From: Candidatus Bathyarchaeota archaeon
GTDB taxonomy: Archaea > Thermoproteota > Bathyarchaeia > Bathyarchaeales > Bathycorpusculaceae
Direction of reading: 5' to 3'
Assembly: GCA_018396705.1 (NCBI GenBank)
Contig: JAGTQZ010000006.1
Location: 1-64,000, forward strand
DNA length: 64,000 nucleotides
The position numbers were made by a program, and so were the translations under genes. Of the stretch, positions 57,023 to 64,000 are shown one piece after another. Under the pieces are notes generated by a model, which ran no database searches, was not told where the DNA came from, and saw nothing but the letters and a program-made list of their open reading frames with translations. Within the stretch, counting starts at the first letter, position 1, and every line of letters starts with the position of its first letter.

Positions 57023-57886
57023 ATGATGGTGGTGGTTGCGACGCAAAAGCCTCGCTTGGGGTTAGTGTTTCGTTTGTCGACATTAAAAGGTTTTGCGGCA
57101 CTACTATTGTTTATTGTCTCAGCCGCCATAGTTGAATATTTAGTCGTCGCTTATGCCGAAAGTCTAGGAGTGAAAGACGAAACTTGTTTCCAGATTCCAT
57201 GGCTAGGCTTCACGATTAGCCCATTATTCCATTTAGTTCCGATTGTAACGGTCATTGTACTTGCTGCAAGCTGGACTTGCATGGTAAAATACATCGCCAT
57301 GAAGGCGACAGAAAAAACTAAACTAACTGCAAAAAAGGAAAAAGTTCCAAAGGGAAAAAGAATTGGGCTGAAAGAAGGGATAAGCAGGATTTTAGGCAAA
57401 ATAAAGTCTGGATTGCTGAAAGTGAAAAGCATTGCTTATATATGGGATAAGTTAAGTTTTGCAAAAGCTGCTGTGAAGAGCGCTACGGTAATATTGTTGG
57501 CTTTTCTTGCATTAATTCTGCTAGTTTCGGCTTTAATGAATCCCTGGCTTGTTTACGGAACCTTTGTGAAACTCTACCAAGGCAACCAACAATTGCTTGA
57601 GCTTGTAAAGGCAACTAACATCGCTTTGCAGGGATTCGCTGAAAGAGTTACACCGATTGGATGGATATGCTTCGCAGTAGACAACGTCATTAAAGCCGCT
57701 GCGCCTAGCATTAGGGGTTTCGCTTCAACTTTGGAAGCGCTGGCAAAGCCTCTGGCGGATTTGCCTCCGGCCAGCAAGTACTTAGTTTTCCAGAACATTG
57801 CATCTTGGGTCTCCGCTTTGGCTGTTCTAGCTTATGGAGCTTATATGCGTAAAAGTTATCGCTATAGAAAGGTAAAGAAAGTTTAG
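57023..57886 (+). CDS. Four-helix membrane protein of unknown function
   Basis: The 287-residue protein has hydrophobic segments at about 23-46, 63-87, 150-176 and 262-277, separated by a strongly basic loop (about 95-140, rich in KK and GK). Its tail RKSYRYRKVKKV is basic too. I recognise no family. An A/T box, ATTTTTTAATTT near 56962, lies upstream. The next gene, endonuclease IV-like, follows by 9 bases and may be co-transcribed. Confidence 0.65.
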   Translation: MMVVVATQKPRLGLVFRLSTLKGFAALLLFIVSAAIVEYLVVAYAESLGVKDETCFQIPWLGFTISPLFHLVPIVTVIVLAASWTCMVKYIAMKATEKTKLTAKKEKVPKGKRIGLKEGISRILGKIKSGLLKVKSIAYIWDKLSFAKAAVKSATVILLAFLALILLVSALMNPWLVYGTFVKLYQGNQQLLELVKATNIALQGFAERVTPIGWICFAVDNVIKAAAPSIRGFASTLEALAKPLADLPPASKYLVFQNIASWVSALAVLAYGAYMRKSYRYRKVKKV

Positions 57887-57895
57887 GGCTTAGGG

Positions 57896-58759
57896 ATGGC
57901 TGACCGTCCGAGATTCGGCCCAGCCGGGGTTCCTCCAAGCTTTAAAGCCATGAAGGCCGCTTTGACGGATGTCCCTAGGCTTTTACGGGAAGAGGGACTG
58001 GACGCTTTTGAGTATCAAGCGGTTCGTTGGGGTGCAAAACCTCAAATAAGGAGGGAAGACGCGGAAAAATTCGGTTCAAAAGCCAAGGAAAACGATGTAC
58101 TGTTGAGCCTCCACGGATCCTATTTCATAAACTTTTGCGGCGACAAAGAAACCATCGAAGCCAGCAAAGCTCGCCTAGTTGCATGCGCCACCGCCGCCCA
58201 GTGGATGCAAGCCAAAATAGTTGTTTTTCATCCAGGGTTTTACGGCAGGAAAACGCCAAGAGAGGTTTTCGCAAGCTGTTTGGAGGCCTTGAAAGACGTC
58301 GCAGAAAAACTAAGGTCGATTGGAGTGAGAGACGTTAAACTTGGCCCAGAGACTATGGGGAAGCCCTCCCAGTTTGGAAGCCTAGAAGAGGTTTTAGCAC
58401 TATGCGAAAGTGTTGAGCAAACTCAGCCAGTTATAGATTGGGCGCATTTACACGCGCGAGAACAAGGCTTGTTTAAAACAGTTGACGACTTCCGCAGGAT
58501 TGTGGAAGCCGTTGAAAAACGTTTAGGAACAGACGCTGTGAAGAATATGCACTGCCACTTCACCAAGGTGGAGTTCACAGAAAAAGGCGAAAAATGCCAT
58601 CACACCATGGATGAGGGGGGATATGGACCGGACTTTTCCTTACTTGCAAAGGTTATCGCAGAGTTTAGGCTTAACCCGGTTATAATAAGTGAAAGCCCAG
58701 TGCTAGACGTGGATGCAATAAAAATGCGAGACATACTCAGAAAAGAGTTGTATACATGA
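57896..58759 (+). CDS. nfo: Endonuclease IV-like AP endonuclease (xylose isomerase-like TIM barrel)
   Basis: The 287-residue protein keeps the trinuclear zinc ligands of Nfo: SLHGSYFINF, VVFHPGFYG, LGPETMGKPSQFG, PVIDWAHLHARE and NMHCHFTKVEF, with a late ISESP. It would cut DNA 5' of abasic sites in base-excision repair. Similar archaeal proteins are annotated as deoxyribonuclease IV. A sugar isomerase role is a weaker alternative. Confidence 0.83.
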   Translation: MADRPRFGPAGVPPSFKAMKAALTDVPRLLREEGLDAFEYQAVRWGAKPQIRREDAEKFGSKAKENDVLLSLHGSYFINFCGDKETIEASKARLVACATAAQWMQAKIVVFHPGFYGRKTPREVFASCLEALKDVAEKLRSIGVRDVKLGPETMGKPSQFGSLEEVLALCESVEQTQPVIDWAHLHAREQGLFKTVDDFRRIVEAVEKRLGTDAVKNMHCHFTKVEFTEKGEKCHHTMDEGGYGPDFSLLAKVIAEFRLNPVIISESPVLDVDAIKMRDILRKELYT

Positions 58760-58805
58760 TTGTGTCTTGAGTTGATTGACGAGGCGATACCTTTTTCTGT
58801 AAAGC

Positions 58806-60077
58806 GTGCATGCTGTTTTTTGGTGTCTTGAGCTGGTTAGACTTAAAGGCTTTCAAAAACTCACAACGGTAGAAGAGGCAAAAAAGAGACTGTTTGAAAG
58901 CTTAAGAATTGAGAGGAAAGTTGTAACTGTTCCGCTATATGAGGCGCTCAACCGCGTCTTAGCCGAGAACATTGTAGCAAAGGAAGATTTACCAAGGTTT
59001 GACAGATCTGCAGTGGACGGTTATGCAGTCAAAGCGGAAGATACTTTTGGTGCATCACAGTTTAAGCCAAAAACATTGAAACTCATAGCTGGCAACGAAG
59101 TGAAGAATGGAGAGGCAAAACAAGTTTGGACTGGAAACCCACTTCCAAAAGGCGCAGATGCAGTTTTGATGTTGGAATATGTTAGACGCATCAACGGTGA
59201 AATAGAGGTTTTGGCTGCTGTGACACCTGGCGAAAATATTTCCAAGAAAGGCGAAGACGTAGCGAAAGGCGCTGTTGCTATAAAGTCTGGAACTCGTTTG
59301 AAACCTCATCATTTAGGGCTTATAGGGGCTTTAGGCATAAGCCAAGTGCAGGTCTTTGAAAAGCCAAAAGTGGCAGTTTTAGCCACGGGAAACGAGCTTG
59401 TAGAATTAGGGCAAAAGCCGAGAGAGGACCAAATTTTTGAGGTTAATAGGTTGGTTATCGCTTCCATGTGCCGTGAACTTGGCGCTGAAGCATTAGATTT
59501 GGGAATAGCAAAAGATGATGTGAACATGATTTCAGAAAAGATTAGGCTGGGACTGGAAAAATCAGACGTTGTCATTACAACCGGCGGCACAAGCGTAGGC
59601 GCTCCAGATTTAGTTCCCACAGCCATAAATAGTGTGGGCGAACCCGGCGTGATAGTTCATGGAGTAGCTATGCGCCCAGCCATGCCCACAGCTCTTGCGG
59701 TCGTCCAAAACAAGCCCATAATAGTTCTTTCAGGCAATCCCGTCGCCGCCATATTTGGTTTTGAGGTTTTTGCACGACCTCTGATTCTCAAAATGTCGGG
59801 AGTGGAACACGAGTCAAGGCCTGTTGTAAAAGCGAAGTTAACCCGAAGAACCTCAACAGCTCTTGGCAGAAAAACATTTGTGCGGGTATATGTTTTCCAG
59901 CGGAACGGTGAATTTTACGCTGAACCCATAAGCGCCAAGGGCTCTGGTGTGATTTCAACCATGACCAAGGCTAACGGGTATGTAATCGTTCCAGAAAACC
60001 GTGAAGGCCTAGAGGAAGGCGAAACGGTGCTAGTGCACCTTTTTGATAATGTGGAGGAGGCAAACGAAAGTGTTTAG
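58806..60077 (+). CDS. moeA1: Molybdopterin molybdenumtransferase MoeA, first copy
   Basis: MoeA inserts molybdate or tungstate into adenylylated metal-binding pterin. The 423-residue protein has PRFDRSAVDGYAVKAEDT, the substrate-loop TGNPLPKGADAVLMLEYV, and the MogA-like domain TTGGTSVGAPDLVP and VLSGNPVAAIFGFEVF. The only in-frame start near the expected N-terminus is GTG 58806, which adds about a dozen odd residues, so the true start is uncertain. The second moeA overlaps its end by 8 bases. Confidence 0.92.
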   Translation: MHAVFWCLELVRLKGFQKLTTVEEAKKRLFESLRIERKVVTVPLYEALNRVLAENIVAKEDLPRFDRSAVDGYAVKAEDTFGASQFKPKTLKLIAGNEVKNGEAKQVWTGNPLPKGADAVLMLEYVRRINGEIEVLAAVTPGENISKKGEDVAKGAVAIKSGTRLKPHHLGLIGALGISQVQVFEKPKVAVLATGNELVELGQKPREDQIFEVNRLVIASMCRELGAEALDLGIAKDDVNMISEKIRLGLEKSDVVITTGGTSVGAPDLVPTAINSVGEPGVIVHGVAMRPAMPTALAVVQNKPIIVLSGNPVAAIFGFEVFARPLILKMSGVEHESRPVVKAKLTRRTSTALGRKTFVRVYVFQRNGEFYAEPISAKGSGVISTMTKANGYVIVPENREGLEEGETVLVHLFDNVEEANESV

Positions 60078-61314
60078 GAGACTGTTAACTCTTGAAGAGG
60101 CAAAGCAAACAATCCAAAAGCATTTTGAAGTTAAACCGTTAGGTGTGGAAGAGGTTCCACTACTGGAAGCTTTTAACCGTGTACTAGCCGAAGATGTAGT
60201 GGCTGAAATTGATATTCCGCCTTTTAACCGTTCAACAGTAGATGGCTACGCCGTGAAAGCTGAAGACACTTTTGAGGCGGATGAAAGTAAACCGATAAAG
60301 TTGAGACTTTGCGGAACAGTGAATGTTGGGGAAAAACCCAAAATTATAGTCAACCATGGAACTGCGGCGGAAATAATGACCGGTGCTCCCATACCTGAAG
60401 GCGCAGACGCTGTTGTAATGTTTGAAAACACGGAGCGAAAAAATGATCAAGTCTATGTTTACACAGCTGTAGCAAAAGATGAAAATGTCATGAAAGCTGG
60501 AGCAGACGTGAAGAAAGGCGAAACTGTGGCATGGAAGGGGCAAATTTTGACACCGCTGGAAATAGGAGCCATAGCAGCTGTTGGGCGTGCCAAAGTTAAA
60601 GTTTACAAAGCTCCACGGGTGGCGATTCTTTCCACTGGTGCAGAAATAACAGAACCGGGCAAGCCTCTGGCGCCGGGAAAAATTTATGACATAAACGCTT
60701 ATAGCTTAAGCGCCGCAGTTTTAGAAAGCGGCGGAAAACCAGTTTACCTGGGTGTTTTTCCAGACGACGCGACCGAACTTGAAAAAGCATTGAAAACAGC
60801 GTTGGCTTCAGCCGACTTGGTTGTAACTTCTGGCGGTGTTTCAGTCGGTCCAAAAGATATAACGCCCACAACATTAAACCGTCTTGGAAAGCCCGGCGTC
60901 ATTGTCTGCGGAATAGCAACGAAACCTGGAAAACCTGCAACAGTAGCAGTGGTAGATGGAAAGCTTGTATTCGCCTTGCCTGGACACCCAACTTCTGCGA
61001 TGCTGATTTTCCACCTGCTAGCACGTCCAATGATCGAACAAATGGCTGGAAGAAAACCTACACAATTCGCCACTGTTAAGGCTTCAGCTTCGACGCGGAT
61101 GTTTCCAGTTAAAGGAAGGAAAACCTTTGTAACTGTTAAGCTTAGAAAAGATGCTGACCGCTTAGTTGCAGAGCCCGTTCCCACAGGGCTCTCGGGCGCC
61201 ATAACAACCCTTCTAAGAGCGGATGGCTTTATTGAAATTCCCGAAAACCAACAGTTTATAGAGGAAAACGAAGAGGTTACGGTGTACCTTTTCAAAAAGT
61301 ATGCGAAAAACTAG
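60070..61314 (+). CDS. moeA2: Molybdopterin molybdenumtransferase MoeA, second copy
   Basis: This is a clear paralogue of the upstream protein: IPPFNRSTVDGYAVKAEDTF, MTGAPIPEGADAVVMFENTE, TSGGVSVGPKDITPT and ALPGHPTSAMLIFHLL. GTG 60070 is chosen because GGAGGAGG lies upstream and the frame before it runs inside moeA1. Archaea with tungsten enzymes often carry two MoeA types, thought to favour molybdate or tungstate. Two AOR genes in the window would need such a cofactor. Confidence 0.92.
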   Translation: MFRRLLTLEEAKQTIQKHFEVKPLGVEEVPLLEAFNRVLAEDVVAEIDIPPFNRSTVDGYAVKAEDTFEADESKPIKLRLCGTVNVGEKPKIIVNHGTAAEIMTGAPIPEGADAVVMFENTERKNDQVYVYTAVAKDENVMKAGADVKKGETVAWKGQILTPLEIGAIAAVGRAKVKVYKAPRVAILSTGAEITEPGKPLAPGKIYDINAYSLSAAVLESGGKPVYLGVFPDDATELEKALKTALASADLVVTSGGVSVGPKDITPTTLNRLGKPGVIVCGIATKPGKPATVAVVDGKLVFALPGHPTSAMLIFHLLARPMIEQMAGRKPTQFATVKASASTRMFPVKGRKTFVTVKLRKDADRLVAEPVPTGLSGAITTLLRADGFIEIPENQQFIEENEEVTVYLFKKYAKN

Positions 61315-61316
61315 GA

Positions 61317-61676
61317 CTAAAACTCCAGCTTTCTCCGTCTAGACGCCACGTATACTGTGAATACCCAAGTTAAAATCAAGTATGCAGTCACAACCACGTC
61401 TACTAGGATATAGCTTCCCATAGTGTAATAAAGCATGGAAAAAGCTAAAACCGTAGCCATAAAAGTTACGACAAAAATGCTCCATAGAGCCCAAAACCTT
61501 CGCCTCAACAATCCATAGGCTGTTGCCAAACTGATTATGCCAAGTAATCCCATGTGAATCAATCTGAGATCTACAACGGCAAGAACAACAAAACATGCAA
61601 TGCCGACTGCCACATGGAAAATGGAAGCAGCGAAAAATCCGCGTTCTTCAATCTTTATCTTTGATTTTAAGCCCAT
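61317..61676 (-). CDS. Small four-helix membrane protein
   Basis: The 119-residue protein has four closely spaced membrane helices (FFAASIFHVAVGIACFVVLA, LIHMGLLGIISLATAYGLL, FWALWSIFVVTFMATVLAF and YILVDVVVTAYLILTWVFTV) and basic ends. ATG 61676 is preferred; an upstream in-frame start at 61739 adds residues that do not look membrane-like. Function unknown. It converges with moeA2, two bases apart. Confidence 0.65.
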   Translation of the reverse strand: MGLKSKIKIEERGFFAASIFHVAVGIACFVVLAVVDLRLIHMGLLGIISLATAYGLLRRRFWALWSIFVVTFMATVLAFSMLYYTMGSYILVDVVVTAYLILTWVFTVYVASRRRKLEF

Positions 61677-61810
61677 GAACGATGCCTTCCAAGTTGACGA
61701 ATTAATTGAGGCAATGTTGTTTAATAAATTTTTACACAATAGTGGATATTCCAGGTTTTGAAATACCCCTTTTATAGGAGATGCCGGCTTTGCCTATTGG
61801 AGAAAGGAGA

Positions 61811-63493
61811 ATGAAAAAGCCTGCGGATAAGTATCTGATGTTATCAATTACTGTTTTGACAGCATTGAGTCTTGTTTTTATTCAGACGTCGGCAGCCATT
61901 AGTTGCGGTTGCTGGGACATCAAGCCCCCGAAGATTCATTGGGTGATGCAATATCCGGAAACTCCAGAGTATGAAGACAACGTTTTGGTTTTGGCGTATA
62001 TCACGGATTCTGGAAGCGGCGTCGCCAACGCAACTTTATACTGGACAATCAACGGACAACAAACAACTGAAATAAAAATGAATGGAAAAGACGGCTTATT
62101 CTATGCAGAGATCCCGGCCTTGCCCTACAATTTAACAATAGCCTACGTTGTGTATGCTTACGACAAAGCTGGAAACAAGGCGTGCTCTCAGAGGTATACT
62201 TATGTAGTAGACGACTTTCACCCTCCGGCTATAACGTTTATTCAGCAAATTCCATCCAAGCCAAACTATAATGAAACCGTTACAATAATCGCTAACGCTA
62301 CAGAACCGGCAAACGCCAGCGGTGTCAAAGAGTTTCGCCTATCCTACTGGAACGGCCTTAACTGGACAACGGTAATTATGGAGCTAGATGGAGCATTGTA
62401 TACCGCGGCAATCCCAGAATTCCCGTATGGAACAACAGTCCAGTACAGGGTTTCCGTTGTTGACAGGGCTGGAAACATAGCAGAGTTGGACGTGTACGCT
62501 TATGAAGTTGAAGACCGATACATGCCAGTCGCAGTTTTACTCACTCCTAAAAACGGAAGTTTTGTATCAAAAGTTTTGAATATCACATTCTATGCATACG
62601 ATGACAACTTTTACGAGGCAAATCTTACGCTTGACAGCATACTTCAAGCCTCATGGAATCAAACCGGCACTTACACTTATGCGCTGGACACTGCAACACT
62701 TAGTAGCGGCTTACATGCGCTGACACTGGAAGCCTTAGACAAGGCCAGAAACAGGGTAGAGAACACTGTATATATAACCGTCGACAACACAGCACCTACG
62801 ATTGAAATCCGACGGCCTTTGGACAAAAGCTTTGTTAACGGGCTAGTACTAGTTGAAATCAGCGTCTATGACGATAACTTTGAACATGCAGAACTGAAAA
62901 TAGACGGTGTGAGTTATATATTTGAAACGAATCATTACATTTACGCATGGAACACCTTGAAGGTCGGTGATGGCGAACACAAAATCACGTTGACAGCGGT
63001 TGATAAGGCTGGGAACAAAGCTGAAAAACAAATAGCAGTCACAGTAGACAACACGGCTCCAATAATAGATAGTGTTGCATGGACGCCGAGAACGCCTTCA
63101 ACTAACGAAACAGTTACTGTTTCTGCAAAAATAAGAGAAAATGGCAGTGGATTAAGGGATGTCTCATTATGGTTTAGGTGTATAGGCGAAGAATGGCAAA
63201 AAAGGCCAATGACTTTGAAAAATGGCAATTGGACCGCCATAATCCCTGAATTTAAAGAAGATGTAACTGTGACTTTCTATGTGGAATGCGTCGACAAGGC
63301 AGGCAACATTGCACGGTCGGCGGAAAATTATTACGTGGTTAAAGCAGTTATAACCGAGGGGTTCATGGGCATTCCATTGCATTGGCTTGCTGTGGCAGTG
63401 CTAGCCATTTTTGCAGTTTTAGCTTCAACAGCCTATTATCTGATGAAGAAAAAACGTGGTGCAGCCTCTACTTTTTTGTCCTTGAGTCCATAA
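61811..63493 (+). CDS. Secreted cell-surface protein with Ig/cadherin-like repeats and C-terminal anchor
   Basis: The protein of about 560 residues opens with a signal peptide (LMLSITVLTALSLVFIQTSAA). Five beta-sandwich repeats follow, of two kinds. Three are A-type, with GSGVANATLYW and ending VVYAYDKAGN or similar. Two are B-type, with TPKNGSFVSKVLNITFYAYD or PLDKSFVNGLVLVEISVYD, each ending LDKARN or VDKAGN. A membrane helix (WLAVAVLAIFAVLASTAYYLM) and a basic tail close it. Many sequons suggest glycosylation. It probably forms part of the cell surface. ATG 61781 is an alternative start. Confidence 0.72.
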   Translation: MKKPADKYLMLSITVLTALSLVFIQTSAAISCGCWDIKPPKIHWVMQYPETPEYEDNVLVLAYITDSGSGVANATLYWTINGQQTTEIKMNGKDGLFYAEIPALPYNLTIAYVVYAYDKAGNKACSQRYTYVVDDFHPPAITFIQQIPSKPNYNETVTIIANATEPANASGVKEFRLSYWNGLNWTTVIMELDGALYTAAIPEFPYGTTVQYRVSVVDRAGNIAELDVYAYEVEDRYMPVAVLLTPKNGSFVSKVLNITFYAYDDNFYEANLTLDSILQASWNQTGTYTYALDTATLSSGLHALTLEALDKARNRVENTVYITVDNTAPTIEIRRPLDKSFVNGLVLVEISVYDDNFEHAELKIDGVSYIFETNHYIYAWNTLKVGDGEHKITLTAVDKAGNKAEKQIAVTVDNTAPIIDSVAWTPRTPSTNETVTVSAKIRENGSGLRDVSLWFRCIGEEWQKRPMTLKNGNWTAIIPEFKEDVTVTFYVECVDKAGNIARSAENYYVVKAVITEGFMGIPLHWLAVAVLAIFAVLASTAYYLMKKKRGAASTFLSLSP

Positions 63494-63577
63494 AATTTCT
63501 ATTTGCATAACCTTCTGAATCGAAAGAGTTTAGAACTTAATGCTGAAATGTTTACAAGCAAATGGAAGGATGTTCAA

Positions 63578-64000
63578 ATGGGTTACCGAGAGCTTTTTGT
63601 TTCCCAGCCAAACGTTTTCAGCGGTTTTCAAAGGTCTTTTGAAGAGGCTGATTACGTAGTTTTGGGTGTGCCCTTCGATGTTACAAGCACCTACAGAACT
63701 GGGGCGCGGTTTGGACCAAACGCCATTAGAGCAGCTTCCATAAACATTGAAACCTATAGCTTTCGCAGCGGTGTAGATGTGGAGGATCTGCGGATCCATG
63801 ATTTAGGCGACTTGCACGTTTCCACAAATACTGAGCAAACATTGGAAAGACTTGCAGTTGTTGTCAAAGAGATTAAAGAAGCAGGAAAAATGCCAGTTGT
63901 GGTTGGAGGCGAACACACTATAACCTTTGGTGTTTTGAAGGGTTTGAGCAGTGACCTTTCACAAACAGCGATCGTAAGTTTTGATGCGCATCTCGACCTC
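63578..64000 (+). CDS. speB: Agmatinase/arginase-family ureohydrolase (partial, runs off the right edge)
   Basis: The first 141 codons are visible. Family marks are VLGVPFDVTSTYRTGARFGP, VVVGGEHTITFG and the manganese-binding SFDAHLDL at the edge. Agmatinase turns agmatine into putrescine and urea. ATG 63578 is preferred, as GGAAGG lies 7 bases upstream; an in-frame ATG at 63548 is possible. The C-terminal metal ligands lie outside the window. Confidence 0.88.
   Translation, partial: MGYRELFVSQPNVFSGFQRSFEEADYVVLGVPFDVTSTYRTGARFGPNAIRAASINIETYSFRSGVDVEDLRIHDLGDLHVSTNTEQTLERLAVVVKEIKEAGKMPVVVGGEHTITFGVLKGLSSDLSQTAIVSFDAHLDL

Overview
The window is a densely packed archaeal chromosome segment. 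Archaeal information-processing genes place it: TFE-alpha, MBF1, archaeal NAC, prefoldin beta, ribosomal protein eL41, aTrm56, archaeal-type ThrS and ProS, a Hef-type helicase, endonuclease Q and archaeal phosphoglycerate mutase. Two small proteins resemble the TackOD1 and NitrOD5 domains, which I know mainly from TACK archaea. A Bathyarchaeia-like TACK organism living by organic-carbon fermentation is my best inference; no rRNA is present to prove it. TTG and GTG starts are common. I saw no tRNA, rRNA, CRISPR array, insertion sequence or prophage.

Layout. 1-2 kb: end of an unknown gene and a Hef-like helicase. 2.4-8.3 kb: a branched-chain amino-acid-type ABC transporter (livGF facing livKHM), with a short-chain dehydrogenase relic inside it and a 3-hydroxyisobutyrate dehydrogenase-like gene upstream. 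8.5-12.7 kb: a leftward housekeeping operon (mbf1-hflX-trm56-tfe-HD-DUF2110). 12.8-17.7 kb: a rightward set (PUA protein, NAC, PfkB kinase, zinc protein, thrS, ilvE). 17.9-28.6 kb: a surface protein, a first tungsten aldehyde:ferredoxin oxidoreductase (AOR), proS, apgM, DUF1028, a formyl-THF cycloligase-like gene, and a second AOR coupled to a polyferredoxin. 28.6-35 kb: a VTT membrane protein, endoQ, a NitrOD5-like protein, tldD-tldE and a membrane polyferredoxin. 35-38.7 kb: a polysaccharide operon (GH57, winged-helix protein, half glycosyltransferase, full GT4). 38.8-43.8 kb: a nuclease-fold protein with degenerate active site, pgk, a bacterial-type GAPDH, a CoA-disulfide-reductase-like enzyme and an orphan GcvH. 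44-49 kb: prefoldin beta-DUF3194-DHH, an ECF energy-coupling module, a hexuloisomerase and the tiny eL41 gene. 49.2-55.6 kb: a Tad-like pilus operon. 55.6-64 kb: a TackOD1-like protein, zinc ribbon, membrane protein, endonuclease IV, tandem moeA, a surface protein, and the start of an agmatinase gene at the right edge.

How the genes fit together. Amino-acid import (liv), IlvE and AORs suit peptide or amino-acid fermentation in which 2-keto acids and aldehydes are oxidised with ferredoxin. The tandem MoeA proteins would finish the metal-pterin cofactor the AORs need. PGK, GAPDH, ApgM, GH57 and GT4 form part of a glycolytic or storage-polysaccharide route.

The most striking object is the last gene of the pilus operon. 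It has a pilin N-terminus and a pilin-like C-terminal strand domain. Between them sits a beta-sandwich module that is itself interrupted by about eight W-x-G blades, apparently a beta-propeller. This looks like a nested adhesin displayed by a Tad-type pilus, and I have not seen it described. Other leads are an AOR with Asp replacing a cluster cysteine, a half-glycosyltransferase pseudoenzyme translated together with its full-length paralogue, and a nuclease-fold protein with lost catalytic residues and a long charged tail.
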